Shown here in pieces: positions 19,170-28,400 of a DNA stretch of 64,000 nt. The DNA is taken from positions 189,397 to 253,396 of the forward strand of contig JAJTEL010000001.1 in the NCBI GenBank assembly GCA_021299715.1, in the 5' to 3' direction. A program made the position numbers and the translations under genes. The notes beneath the pieces are model-generated. The model had not been told where the DNA came from, ran no database searches, and worked only from the letters and a program-made list of their open reading frames with translations. This DNA comes from Ilumatobacteraceae bacterium (GTDB lineage Bacteria; Actinomycetota; Acidimicrobiia; Acidimicrobiales; Ilumatobacteraceae). Positions within the stretch are counted from its first letter, which is position 1. Every line of letters begins with the position of its first letter.

Positions 19170-19976
19170 ATGAAACTTCAAGGGAAACATGTTCTTGTCA
19201 CCGGTGGTTCACGCGGAATTGGAGAGCGACTGGCACGCGAGTTTGCTGCTCGCGGGGCTCGTGTCACGGTGGTGGCTCGAAACGGAGACGCTCTTCAACG
19301 AGTCGCTGCGTCCATCAATGGTGCGTACATGGTGACCGACTTGTCCGATGACGCAGACGTTGACACGTTGATTCAGCGTGTCGAATCTGCACACGGTCAC
19401 ATTGATGTACTGGTGAACAACGCTGGTCTTGAAACCACCACGGCCTTCGCAGTGGAAGATGAACGAGAGATTCGCACGGTTGCGCGCGTGAACCTAGAAG
19501 TTCCCATGCTGCTCACGCGTCACGCTTTGCCTGGAATGTTGGCGAGAGGTGAGGGACATGTGGTGTTCGTGTCGTCTCTTGCTGGCACCGCTGGTTTTCC
19601 TGGAATGAGTGTGTATGGCGCTACGAAGTCAGGCATCTTGAACTTCGTGAATGGCCTCAGCAGGGAACTGAAGGCAACAAATGTGAACATCACTGTTTTG
19701 TCGCCAGGTCCGGTGGACACCGATATGTGGGATGCAGTGGAAGCAGCACCCGCATCGGTGAACAAAGTCGTTCGCCGTTTTCAAAAACTGCAGCTCATTC
19801 CCACTGCGAATCCCGAAAAGATTGCGCGCCGCACTGTTGATGCCGTGGCAAAGAACAAACCTTTTGTTCGGGACCCAAAGCGCCTCAGCATTAACTTCTG
19901 GTTGAATCACTTACCAACACGAATTGCCAATCTCGCGGCTGTTGGCATCAAGTTTGATCCTCTCGACAAAGGGTGA
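19170..19976 (+). CDS. Short-chain dehydrogenase/reductase
   Basis: A 268-residue classical SDR. Cofactor motif TGGSRGIG at residues 11-18, NNAG, the catalytic Ser in VVFVSSLAGT and the YxxxK pair in YGATKSG. Residues after the first beta-alpha-beta (VVARNG) favour NADP(H). The final part, with a long helical C-terminus (LSINFWLNHLPTRIANL), resembles membrane-associated SDRs such as DltE/ short-chain acyl reductases. Substrate unknown. A purine-rich GAGGGGGAA ribosome-binding site precedes the ATG. Confidence 0.9.
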   Translation: MKLQGKHVLVTGGSRGIGERLAREFAARGARVTVVARNGDALQRVAASINGAYMVTDLSDDADVDTLIQRVESAHGHIDVLVNNAGLETTTAFAVEDEREIRTVARVNLEVPMLLTRHALPGMLARGEGHVVFVSSLAGTAGFPGMSVYGATKSGILNFVNGLSRELKATNVNITVLSPGPVDTDMWDAVEAAPASVNKVVRRFQKLQLIPTANPEKIARRTVDAVAKNKPFVRDPKRLSINFWLNHLPTRIANLAAVGIKFDPLDKG

Positions 19977-19977
19977 A

Positions 19978-20163
19978 TTACTGCGGCGGCTGATTGTCGG
20001 TGTCGTCTTCTGTTAACGGGAAGTACCACACGTCACGACAATCTCTGCAGCGATACGACACAATGTCGCCAACTTCCCAGATGCCGTCTTCGCGTGGTGG
20101 TGTCAGCAAATGGCATGGTCCACCGCAGTCAACGCAGGTAGTGGTCTCGCTTGGACGAATCAT
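19978..20163 (-). CDS. Small zinc-ribbon-like protein, unknown function
   Basis: A 61-residue protein with two CxxC pairs (CVDCGGPC near residues 10-16 and CRDC near 40-43) that could form one zinc ribbon, between which lies an acidic stretch. The C-terminus is acidic and Gln/Pro-rich. It stands divergent from rsmD with 18 bp between starts and ends one base after the SDR stop. The cysteine pattern and tight fit between neighbours support it as a real gene; no function can be named. Confidence 0.6.
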   Translation of the reverse strand: MIRPSETTTCVDCGGPCHLLTPPREDGIWEVGDIVSYRCRDCRDVWYFPLTEDDTDNQPPQ

Positions 20164-20181
20164 CGCCGTAGTCTGCCTTGT

Positions 20182-20727
20182 ATGAGAGTGGTTGCAGGTG
20201 ACCTTCGTGGTCGGCGAATTGAGTCGCCCAAAGGAGACGCCACTCGTCCCACCACTGACAAGGTGCGAGAAGCGGTTTTTAACGCCTTAGGCAGCATGGA
20301 TGCGGTTGACGGTGCGCGTGTGGCCGACGTGTTTGCGGGAACAGGTGCAATGGGGATTGAAGCCTTGTCTCGTGGCGCATCGCATTGCACATTCGTAGAA
20401 AAAGACAAAAACGCTCTCGCAGTGTTGCGCCAGAACATTGCCGCATTGGGTTTGTCAGATCGGGCCACGGTTCTCGCTATTGACGCGGTGTCTGCGGTTG
20501 CATCGCTGGGTGATGTCGACTTGTTTATTGCCGATCCTCCCTACGGATTCACGCACTGGGCGGACTTGCTGAACCGATGTGTTGCGCCCGTCGTGGTGTT
20601 GGAATCAGACCGCGAAGTTGGCGAGGTTGAGGGGTGGGACACTGTGCGAGAGAAGAAATACGGGCGCACTCATGTGGCATTTCTTCAACCTGCCCGTGTG
20701 CCAGACGGTACCGTGGAGGGTGAATGA
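20182..20727 (+). CDS. rsmD: 16S rRNA (guanine(966)-N2)-methyltransferase
   Basis: A 181-residue methyltransferase modifying G966 in 16S rRNA. MRVVAGDLRGRRIESP, TRPTTDKVREAVFNALG, the SAM motif DVFAGTGAMGIEALSRGA and the catalytic DPPYGF are diagnostic. Start ATG 20182 matches the conserved N-terminus; the frame stays open to 20110 but that would cover the start of the divergent gene. TAGTCT ends 7 nt before the ATG, so the transcript is probably leaderless. First gene of the core cluster; coaD overlaps it by ATGA. Confidence 0.95.
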   Translation: MRVVAGDLRGRRIESPKGDATRPTTDKVREAVFNALGSMDAVDGARVADVFAGTGAMGIEALSRGASHCTFVEKDKNALAVLRQNIAALGLSDRATVLAIDAVSAVASLGDVDLFIADPPYGFTHWADLLNRCVAPVVVLESDREVGEVEGWDTVREKKYGRTHVAFLQPARVPDGTVEGE

Positions 20728-21203
20728 GCACGGTTCTGTATCCCGGGAGCTTTGACCCCATCCATTTCGGTCATCTCGACGTCGTCGCACAGGCGGCCGA
20801 GCTGTTCGGAAATGTGGTGGTGGCCGTCATGCATAATCCCGACAAGCCATCGGGCACTTTGTCCACCGACGAGCGCGTTCGTATTGCTCGCGAAGCCTGC
20901 GCATCTATCTCTGGAGTCACTGTCCAAGCGTTCGCTGGTCTTGCGGTTGACGCAGCTCAGTCAGTCAATGCTTTGTGCATTGTGAAAGGTTTGCGCACAC
21001 CTGGTGATTTCGAAGTGGAACAGCAAATGGCGCACACAAATTTTGCTGTTGCCGGCGTACGTACGGTGTATGTGCCGTGTCAACCTGGTCTCAGTCACGT
21101 CAGTAGTCGATTCATCCGAGACATTGCTGCCCATGGTGGCGACGTTTCTTCAATGGTGCCGCCAGTTGTCGCGGCGGCACTTGCTTCTGCACAACGGAGT
21201 TAA
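20724..21203 (+). CDS. coaD: Phosphopantetheine adenylyltransferase
   Basis: A 159-residue enzyme making dephospho-CoA from 4'-phosphopantetheine and ATP. YPGSFDPIHFGHLDVV contains the HxGH nucleotidyltransferase motif; VKGLRTPGDFEVEQQMA and the ISSR-equivalent VSSRFIRD are present. Length typical. Overlaps rsmD by four bases and its stop overlaps the sepIVA-like start (TAATG), so the three are translationally coupled. Confidence 0.97.
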   Translation: MSTVLYPGSFDPIHFGHLDVVAQAAELFGNVVVAVMHNPDKPSGTLSTDERVRIAREACASISGVTVQAFAGLAVDAAQSVNALCIVKGLRTPGDFEVEQQMAHTNFAVAGVRTVYVPCQPGLSHVSSRFIRDIAAHGGDVSSMVPPVVAAALASAQRS

Positions 21204-21799
21204 TGCACATGCCATTCGATGATTTTGATGACGTCACGGACGATTCATTTCCACAACCAGCACCCGTCCAAGCACGTCTGGGCGAAAGCGAAATTATTCT
21301 TCGCCGCACCATCGACATCATTGCAACGGCCCCAAGCGTTCCGTTGTCGAGTACGCCTCGAATTGACCGTGACGAGATCATTGAACTCTTGGAAGATGCA
21401 TTGGTGCGTTTGCCAGAAGAAATTCGTCAAGCACGCTGGATGCTGAAAGAACGCCAAGAATTCTTAGATAAGACAAAACGCGAAGCCGATGAATTACTGG
21501 GTGCTGCGCGACAGCATGCAGAACGTATGGTGCAACGCACAGAAGTCGTTCGCGCCGCCGAAACGCGTGCACGTAACGTCATCGATGCGGCCGAAGAAGA
21601 ATCCCGTCGTCTAAAGAACGAGACAGAAGATTTCTTGGACCATCGTTTGGGAAGTTTTGAAATTCTTCTCGATCGTTTGTCAAAGACGGTGGCAAACGGC
21701 CGTCAGAAGTTGTCCATCGGTTCTCAACCACCCGCCGAAGCAGAAGAACCAATCGAACAGCAGGGTGGCGCTGGTTTCTTCGACCAAGATTTGTCGTAG
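21203..21799 (+). CDS. DivIVA-like coiled-coil protein, SepIVA homologue (inferred)
   Basis: A 198-residue protein: an acidic N-terminus, then a predicted coiled coil over residues about 55-165 rich in E, R, A and Q (for example READELLGAARQHAERMVQ and RARNVIDAAEEESRRLKNE), and a disordered acidic tail. Sequence is low in distinguishing motifs, but its place between coaD and the DUF177 gene with rnc, mutM, smc and ftsY following matches mycobacterial Rv2927c (SepIVA), a DivIVA-domain septation factor. The assignment rests mainly on synteny. Confidence 0.7.
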   Translation: MHMPFDDFDDVTDDSFPQPAPVQARLGESEIILRRTIDIIATAPSVPLSSTPRIDRDEIIELLEDALVRLPEEIRQARWMLKERQEFLDKTKREADELLGAARQHAERMVQRTEVVRAAETRARNVIDAAEEESRRLKNETEDFLDHRLGSFEILLDRLSKTVANGRQKLSIGSQPPAEAEEPIEQQGGAGFFDQDLS

Positions 21800-21810
21800 G
21801 CGGTCGCCGT

Positions 21811-22329
21811 ATGGCCACTCCACTTGTTGTCAATGTCGTTGAATTACTGCGTTGGCCTGGCACAACAAAAGACGTCGTTGTCGACGTTGCTGCCGATGAC
21901 CTCGAGTTCAACGATGCGCGTATCAGCAACGAGACAGTGTCCATTGCGCTTCATCTGGAGTCTTTGTCAAACGGAGTCTCGGTAGCGGGAACTGCGGCTG
22001 CGACATGGCACGGGGAGTGTCGTCGATGTCTTGCCCCGCTGAGTGAACGCATGGTTGTCGATGTGTCTGAGCTGTATCAGCAGATTCCTGAAGACCCCGA
22101 GGCCTATTCCATTGAGAACGACCAGATCAATTTGTTGCCCATGGTTCGGGAAAATCTTCTGGTCGCTGTGCCCCTTGGACCCCTGTGCCGAGAGGACTGC
22201 CCAGGCTTCTGTCCGCAATGCGGCAGCGACCTGGCAGAGGGTGCTTGTGGCTGCGATACAACGGTGTCGGACCCCCGTTGGGCTGCCCTTGAAGGCCTCA
22301 AAGGTCGCCTTCCCGACCCACCCGTGTGA
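21811..22329 (+). CDS. yceD: DUF177 (YceD) family protein
   Basis: A 172-residue protein of the YceD family, linked in other bacteria to 23S rRNA maturation and always near rpmF. Central GTAAATWHGECRRCLAPLS and the C-terminal CPGFCPQCGSDLAEGACGC, with five cysteines able to hold zinc, are characteristic. It precedes rpmF by 74 bp, a gap that contains a perfect 7-bp inverted repeat. Confidence 0.9.
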   Translation: MATPLVVNVVELLRWPGTTKDVVVDVAADDLEFNDARISNETVSIALHLESLSNGVSVAGTAAATWHGECRRCLAPLSERMVVDVSELYQQIPEDPEAYSIENDQINLLPMVRENLLVAVPLGPLCREDCPGFCPQCGSDLAEGACGCDTTVSDPRWAALEGLKGRLPDPPV

Positions 22330-22343
22330 GTTTTTGCCGTTCT

Positions 22344-22365
22344 GGGGCTATCATCACCTAGCCCC
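22344..22365 (+). other. Inverted repeat between yceD and rpmF
   Basis: GGGGCTA and TAGCCCC form a perfect 7-bp stem around an eight-base loop. No T-run follows, so it looks more like a leader hairpin, processing site or regulatory element for rpmF than a terminator. A TATCAT lies in the loop region and could be a -10 box instead. Confidence 0.4.
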
Positions 22366-22403
22366 ACATCGGGTGCATTTGCCGCTAACACAGGGAGACC
22401 ACG

Positions 22404-22583
22404 GTGGCCGTTCCCAAGAAAAAGAAGTCGAAGTCAAAGACACGTATGCGTCGCGCCTCTAACTGGCGTCTCTCTGCGCCGTCTCGCAGCACCTGCCCAC
22501 GCTGCGCCGCAGCCAAGTTGCCTCACACAGTGTGTGGCACCTGTGGTTGGTACAAGGGTCGCGTCGCAATTTCTGTCGACTGA
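22404..22583 (+). CDS. rpmF: 50S ribosomal protein L32
   Basis: A 59-residue L32: MAVPKKKKSKSKTRMRRASNW at the start and the zinc pattern CPRC ... CGTCGWY (C31, C34, C44, C47), then KGRVAI. GTG start at 22404 with GGGAG about 8 bases upstream. It sits between yceD and plsX, the standard order. The ring of four cysteines makes it the zinc-binding form, as for L28 in this window. Confidence 0.95.
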   Translation: MAVPKKKKSKSKTRMRRASNWRLSAPSRSTCPRCAAAKLPHTVCGTCGWYKGRVAISVD

Positions 22584-22600
22584 TCTCAGGATCTTTCATT

Positions 22601-23578
22601 ATGTTGCCAATCGCTGTTGACGCGATGGGTGGCGACCGTGCACCTGGCGAAATTGTTGCCGGAGCACATCAAGCCGCCGACGCTGGCATTCCCATTCTTT
22701 TAGTAGGTCCAGAAAGCCTCGAAGGCGCTGGCGAACTTCCTGTCTTTGTTGCATCCGAAGTCATCGAGATGGACGACGACCCCGCGCAGTCAGTTCGAAA
22801 AAAGCGTGACTCCACATTGGTGCGTGCCGCCGAAGCAGTTCGTGACGGCAAAGCATCCGCAATGATCTCTGCTGGTAACACCGGCGCAACGATGGCCAGT
22901 GCTCTTTTACGTTTCGGGCGAATTACTGGTGTTGCGCGCCCCGCCATCGCAACACCCATTCCTGTTCCGGGTGGCACGCCCACTGTTTTGCTCGACGCTG
23001 GTGCAAACGCCGAAGTGCAAGCAGAGTGGTTAGTGCAGTTTGCTGTCATGGGGTCTGTGTATGCCACACAACGATTCGGTGTGAAGAATCCACGTGTTGG
23101 TTTGTTGTCTATTGGTGAAGAACCAGGCAAAGGTGACACCTTGCGCAAGGAGGCATTCGAACTTCTCAGTGCAGCGCCCTACATCAACTTCATCGGCAAT
23201 GTTGAAGGCCGTGACCTCATGACCGACGATGTCGATGTTGTTGTTACCGACGGCTTCACTGGCAATGTTGTTTTGAAGACGCTTGAAGGTGCGTTGAAGA
23301 CCGTCATTGGCGCGTTGTTCGAAGCATTTGCTCAGCCCGATTACAAAGAAGCCGCAAAATCTCTCATGCCGGCGCTCTTGCCGCTGTACGACACGTTCGA
23401 CCCCGATTCCACCGGTGGAGCCATTCTTTTGGGTGTCGACGGAGTGTGCATCATCTCGCACGGGTCAAGCAGTGCGCGTGCCATGTTGAACGGAATCAAG
23501 GTGGCAAAGGAAATGGTTGACACCGACATGGTCGGAGCCATTCGCACGGCCATCGCTGCCACTACTGTCGAATCCTGA
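22601..23578 (+). CDS. plsX: Phosphate acyltransferase PlsX
   Basis: A 325-residue enzyme converting acyl-ACP to acyl-phosphate for phospholipid synthesis. MLPIAVDAMGGDRAPGEIV, SAGNTGATMASAL, LDAGANAEV, GEEPGKGD and VVTDGFTGNVVLKT are typical. ATG 22601 gives the conserved start; an upstream extension to 22532 would overlap rpmF. It lies directly before acpP. Confidence 0.96.
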   Translation: MLPIAVDAMGGDRAPGEIVAGAHQAADAGIPILLVGPESLEGAGELPVFVASEVIEMDDDPAQSVRKKRDSTLVRAAEAVRDGKASAMISAGNTGATMASALLRFGRITGVARPAIATPIPVPGGTPTVLLDAGANAEVQAEWLVQFAVMGSVYATQRFGVKNPRVGLLSIGEEPGKGDTLRKEAFELLSAAPYINFIGNVEGRDLMTDDVDVVVTDGFTGNVVLKTLEGALKTVIGALFEAFAQPDYKEAAKSLMPALLPLYDTFDPDSTGGAILLGVDGVCIISHGSSSARAMLNGIKVAKEMVDTDMVGAIRTAIAATTVES

Positions 23579-23597
23579 AGCATCGCAGGAGATATTT

Positions 23598-23852
23598 ATG
23601 GCATCAGTAGACCGAAACGCAGTTCTTGAAACGGTGTGCAAACACCTTGCCGACATTTTGGAAATCGATGCGTCCAGCATTAGTGAAACTCAAACGTTTG
23701 CCGACGATCTTGGAGCAGACTCCATTGCTCTCATTGAACTAGTCGACGCTCTGGAACAAGATTTTTCTGGTTTTGAATTCAACGACGACGACTTGGCAGA
23801 ACTGAAAACTGTTGCCGACGCAGTCGAGTACATCGTTCGCGCTCACGGATAA
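23598..23852 (+). CDS. acpP: Acyl carrier protein
   Basis: An 84-residue ACP. The phosphopantetheine site is GADSIAL (Ser near residue 42); the more usual DSL is DSI here. Acidic helix II follows (DALEQDFSGFEFNDDDL). An AGGAGA ribosome-binding site stands 5 nt before the ATG at 23598, one of the few strong Shine-Dalgarno sequences in the window. Placed between plsX and rnc as usual. Confidence 0.93.
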   Translation: MASVDRNAVLETVCKHLADILEIDASSISETQTFADDLGADSIALIELVDALEQDFSGFEFNDDDLAELKTVADAVEYIVRAHG

Positions 23853-23857
23853 CTCTC

Positions 23858-24565
23858 ATGACTCAGGTGGGCGATAACGCACTACGCGAATGCGCATCCC
23901 GCCTTGGCTATTCATTCATCAACGAAGACTTACTTCGCGTTGCCCTCATTCATCGTTCGTGGCAGGCCGAGCACGATTCTGCGGAGTCAAATGAACGTCT
24001 TGAATTCTTAGGCGATGCAGTCCTTGGCTGGGCTGTCGCCGACATTGCGTACCATCGCCTTGCCGATATGCACGAAGGAAAGTTGACCGACCTTCGCATC
24101 AGCGTGGTGAACATGAACGCGTTGGCTGATCGTGCACGCGCATTAGGTATTGGGGAATTCATCTTCTTGGGCAAAGGCGAAGATGCGGCCGGCGGACGCG
24201 AAAAGTCGTCAATTCTGTCTGACACATTCGAAGCATTGATCGGAGCGGTGTACCTCGACGGCGGGGCATCTGCTGCCTACGACCTTGTCCGCCGACTTCT
24301 CAGTGACAGCATTGAGAACGCCATTCCCAATATGGAAATGTTCGATGCAAAATCTCGTTTACAAGAACTAACGGCGCGTTTGGGACTGTCGGTGCCGCGC
24401 TATGTCACCGAAGGTGAAGGGCCCGACCACGAACGTGTCTTCACGACCGCGGTGTATGTAGACGGTCGCGTTCAGGGCCGCGGTACCGGACGCACAAAGA
24501 AAGCAGCGGAACAAGCAGCTGCAGTAGAAGCTTGTGGTGTGTTAGCCCACGCAGACAATGCCTGA
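23858..24565 (+). CDS. rnc: Ribonuclease III
   Basis: A 235-residue dsRNA endonuclease for rRNA and mRNA processing. The signature NERLEFLGDAVLGW lies near residues 45-58, with the second catalytic acidic pair in DTFEALIGAVYLDGG. A dsRNA-binding domain occupies the last 70 residues, ending GRTKKAAEQAAAVEA. Length and layout are normal. Starts 5 nt after acpP and overlaps mutM by 8 nt. Confidence 0.97.
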   Translation: MTQVGDNALRECASRLGYSFINEDLLRVALIHRSWQAEHDSAESNERLEFLGDAVLGWAVADIAYHRLADMHEGKLTDLRISVVNMNALADRARALGIGEFIFLGKGEDAAGGREKSSILSDTFEALIGAVYLDGGASAAYDLVRRLLSDSIENAIPNMEMFDAKSRLQELTARLGLSVPRYVTEGEGPDHERVFTTAVYVDGRVQGRGTGRTKKAAEQAAAVEACGVLAHADNA

Positions 24566-25406
24566 ACTGCCTGAAGTTGAAACTGTCCGTCGCGGACTTG
24601 AATCACATGTTGTTGGACGAACTATTGAGTCTGTCCATATCGGTCGCGAACGCTCGGTACGTCGTGTTGGACGAGAAGCCGTCATTCACGGATTAACCGG
24701 CGCAAAAGTGATGGCGGCTCGTCGTCGGGGAAAGTACTTGTTGTTAGACCTCGACACTGGTGATCTCGTCATGATTCATCTGCGCATGAGTGGTCGCGTT
24801 TTAGTGGAGCCCATAGGTGCACCTCGACCTCCGCATACACACGTTGTGTGTCGGTTATCTGAGCGCAATGGTCAACACCACGAGATGTGGTTCGTCGACC
24901 CGCGAACGTTTGGTGAAGTTGTGGTGTGCGAATCGGACGATGTCTCGCAGGTTCTTCCTGAACTAGATCGTCTTGGCCCAGACCCCATTGTGGATGACTT
25001 TTCTGGGGAGGTACTGAAGGACAGGCTGAATGGTCGTCGCGGTGCCATTAAGCCGTTGCTGCTGAATCAGCATGTGGTGGCAGGAATTGGCAATATCTAT
25101 GCAGATGAAGTTCTCCACAGGGTGCGACTGCGATGGAACCGCACCGTGGACTCACTAAGTACAAAAACTATTAACGCTCTCGCCACGGCCATCACCGAAA
25201 TTCTCACCGAGGCCATTGAACGCGGCGGTTCCACTCTGGAAGACACTCAATATGTCGATATTGATGGAAAGAGTGGGTCGTTTCAAGACATGCATCGTGT
25301 GTATGGGCGAGAAGGACTCGGATGTCTGACCTGTGGAAAAACCACCATCCGTCGTGAGATGGTGGCTGGCCGGTCAACGTCATATTGCCCGCGCTGCCAA
25401 AAGTAG
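24558..25406 (+). CDS. mutM: Formamidopyrimidine-DNA glycosylase
   Basis: A 282-residue base-excision repair glycosylase/lyase for oxidised guanine. MPELPEVETVRRGLE gives the catalytic N-terminal Pro (after Met removal) and Glu. The H2TH region (GIGNIYADEVLH) and the C-terminal zinc finger CLTCGKTTIRR ... CPRC are intact. In mycobacteria the same gene follows rnc and precedes smc. Start overlaps rnc by 8 nt. Confidence 0.97.
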   Translation: MPELPEVETVRRGLESHVVGRTIESVHIGRERSVRRVGREAVIHGLTGAKVMAARRRGKYLLLDLDTGDLVMIHLRMSGRVLVEPIGAPRPPHTHVVCRLSERNGQHHEMWFVDPRTFGEVVVCESDDVSQVLPELDRLGPDPIVDDFSGEVLKDRLNGRRGAIKPLLLNQHVVAGIGNIYADEVLHRVRLRWNRTVDSLSTKTINALATAITEILTEAIERGGSTLEDTQYVDIDGKSGSFQDMHRVYGREGLGCLTCGKTTIRREMVAGRSTSYCPRCQK

Positions 25407-25454
25407 CGAGGTATAGGGCGCGTGGCGTGCTCGTCCATTACTGTTGAAGACGCC

Positions 25455-28400
25455 GTGTTCCTTAAATCACTTACTCTCAAGGGCTTCAAGTCCTTCGCTG
25501 ATTCCACCGTCATGGAAATGGAACCAGGAGTCACTGTTGTTGTCGGCCCTAACGGGTCAGGAAAGTCGAATGTTGTCGACGCCGTGGCATGGGTGCTTGG
25601 TGCACAAGCTCCAAGTTCAGTACGAAGCCAGAAGATGGAAGATGTCATCTTCAACGGAACATCAAAGCGTGCCGCGCTTGGACGTGCAGAAGTCATGCTT
25701 ACCCTCGACAACTCTGCTGGGCTTCTTCCACTCGACTTTTCCGAAATCACGGTGTCACGAACACTCTTTCGAAATGGCGATAGTGAATACGCCATTAACG
25801 GCGTTGAATGCCGTCTGCTCGATGTTCAAGAACTGTTGTCCGATGCGGGTGTCGGGCGTCAACAGCACGTCATCATCAGCCAAGGGCAAATCGATGCTGT
25901 GCTTACCGCCCGTGCAGAAGATCGTCGCGCAATCATTGAAGAAGCGGCCGGTGTTCTGAAATATCGCAAGCGCAAGGAAAAAGCCGAGCGTCGCCTAGAA
26001 GCAACCGAAGCAAATCTTTTGCGAGTGCAAGACCTTATTCGCGAAGTTCGTCGCCAGTTGCGCCCTTTAGAACGCCAAGCCGATGCTGCTCGCCGCTATG
26101 AAGAAGTCGTCACAGAACTTCGTGCATTGCGTTTGTACCTATCTGGTCGCGAGATTGCCGCACTTCGCGAACAACTGGGTGCGCTGGAAGTAGAAAAGTC
26201 AACAGGGGACTCGAAAGAGCGTCAGTTGAGAGAGCACATCGTTCAACTTGAAGCCGACATTCGCGCCGCCGAAGCAGAACTCTCTGCGCGTGGCGAATCT
26301 GGGTTGAACGATGAACTCATGCGTGTCGAGCAGTTACGTGAGCGAGCTCGCGGTTTGGTTGCTCTCATCGGCGAACGTCGTCGTTCAATGGAACGAGATC
26401 AGGGCCAGCTGATTGCAGAAGATGTCATTGCTGCACTTGAGGCCGATGCATCTGAAATGCGCACCGACCTCGCCGAGGTAGAGCGCGGACTTGAAATTGC
26501 ACTGAGCGAGAGTGGCTCACTGCAAGTTGAAGAAGATGCATTCGAGCATGAACGCGACAAGCAAGGGTTGTTCCACACTGTTCAAGGCAACGAAGCATCC
26601 ACCGCTGCTGCAGAGGTTCGCGGTGAACTTCGCACATTGCGCAACACCGTGGAACAAGGTGCGGGTGAGTTGCAGAAACTGCAGGCTCGAATTGAGAATG
26701 TTGAAGGACGCGATGTTTCATTCGTGTCCACCATTGATGGTTTACAAACCGAACTCACCGCTGCGGAAAATGCAATTGGTGTGTTGCAGTCAGAGATTGC
26801 ATCTGCTGAACGCACACGCGATGAAGCTGAAGAATCTGGCGATCGCGCTCAGCAATCTCGCGCATCTGCCGAGCGCCGCACCGCTCGTGCGTCCGCTCGT
26901 CTTGAAGCACTAGAGGCTGCCATGGCTTCTACTCGCGCACGCGCAGGTGCAGAACACTTAGCAAGTATTGAAGGTGTCGTTGGTGCGCTGGTCGACATCA
27001 TCGCCATCGATCAAGGGTGGGATGCGGCTGTCAAGGCTGCACTCGGTGATTCTGTTGCTGCTGTTGTTGTGTCAGACCCAGCGTCGGCTCGACGTGCGCT
27101 TGATCAGTTGCGAAACGCAGAACACAACGGCGCCATCTTGTCTTTGGGAGTTCAGCGGGCCATCAACTCACAGATCCCTGCGGGTGTGGACTCTGTGCGT
27201 GGGCATGTTCGCGCCGCAGCCGGAGCACCACAAGGGGCAGATGCATTGCTCGACGCATTGTTGGGCGGAGTTGGATGCGTTGACGACATTGGCCGAGCAA
27301 TTTCTGTGGTGGAGACACAGCCACATGCTGTGGTGGTCACCCGTCGTGGAGACAAGTTGTCTCCCAGTGGTTGGCGTTTGGGTGCTGCTGACGAAGTGGG
27401 TTCCATTGAAGTTATTGAGGAAACGCGTCGTGAAGTGGAAAGCGCCACTGCTGAATTGTCGCGTCTTGATGCAGAGGTAGAAAAGCAACGCACCATCTTG
27501 TTGGAATCTCGCACACTGATTGCAGATTTGCAGAAGAGGCGAGAACAGCAGTCCCGCACCGTTGACGCGGCATCCGATCGTCTGACAAACGCAATTAATG
27601 ATCGTCGCGCAAATGGTGCAGAGCGCGAAATGACATTGAAGTCTCTCGATGATATTCGTGTTCGTATCGATGAATATCAGAAGCGCGTCTCAGAACTTGA
27701 AGCAATCTTGCCCGCACTTGAAGAATCAGAGGCCGCAGAAATTGCTGCTGCCAAGGCACAGGGTGAAGCGCGTGCCGCCATTGATTCAAAAGCCACTCAC
27801 TTGGGTATGCGTCGCAAAGACCTCGACATTCGACTGGCTGGTCTGCGCGAGCGCGAACAATTCCTGAAGGTACGTCTTTCAGAAACCGAACGACGTCTTG
27901 AAGTAGATACCGCTGCACGTCAAGAAGCCGGTGTTCGTCGTCAGCGCATTGAAGCATCACTGCTCGCAATTGGTCGCCTTGCTGAATTGGTTGAACGTCA
28001 TCAGCACGCAGCAGAAGCACGACTCACTGTGTTGTACGACTTGCGTCGTCGTCAAAGCGATGAAGTACGCGAAGTGAATGCCCGCCTCGATGCGGCACGC
28101 CGTGGTCGACAAGAGGCCGAGCAAGAACTTGAAGCGGTGCGTGAACGTGGCCGACGTGTAGACGTAGAAGAGGCCGAGACACGCATGCGTCTTGAGTCCG
28201 CCACTGAAATGATTCGTCGCGATCTTGAAGTAGAACCAGAGGTTGCCGAGCAAGCACCAGTTCCCGTAGTTGCCGATGGCTCCAGCCATGACGATCGTGC
28301 CCGTGCTTTGGAGCGCGATATTCGTCTGATGGGCCCCATCAACCCGCTCGCATTGCAAGAGTTCACGGAACTTCAAGAACGCCATACGTTCCTGGAAGAG

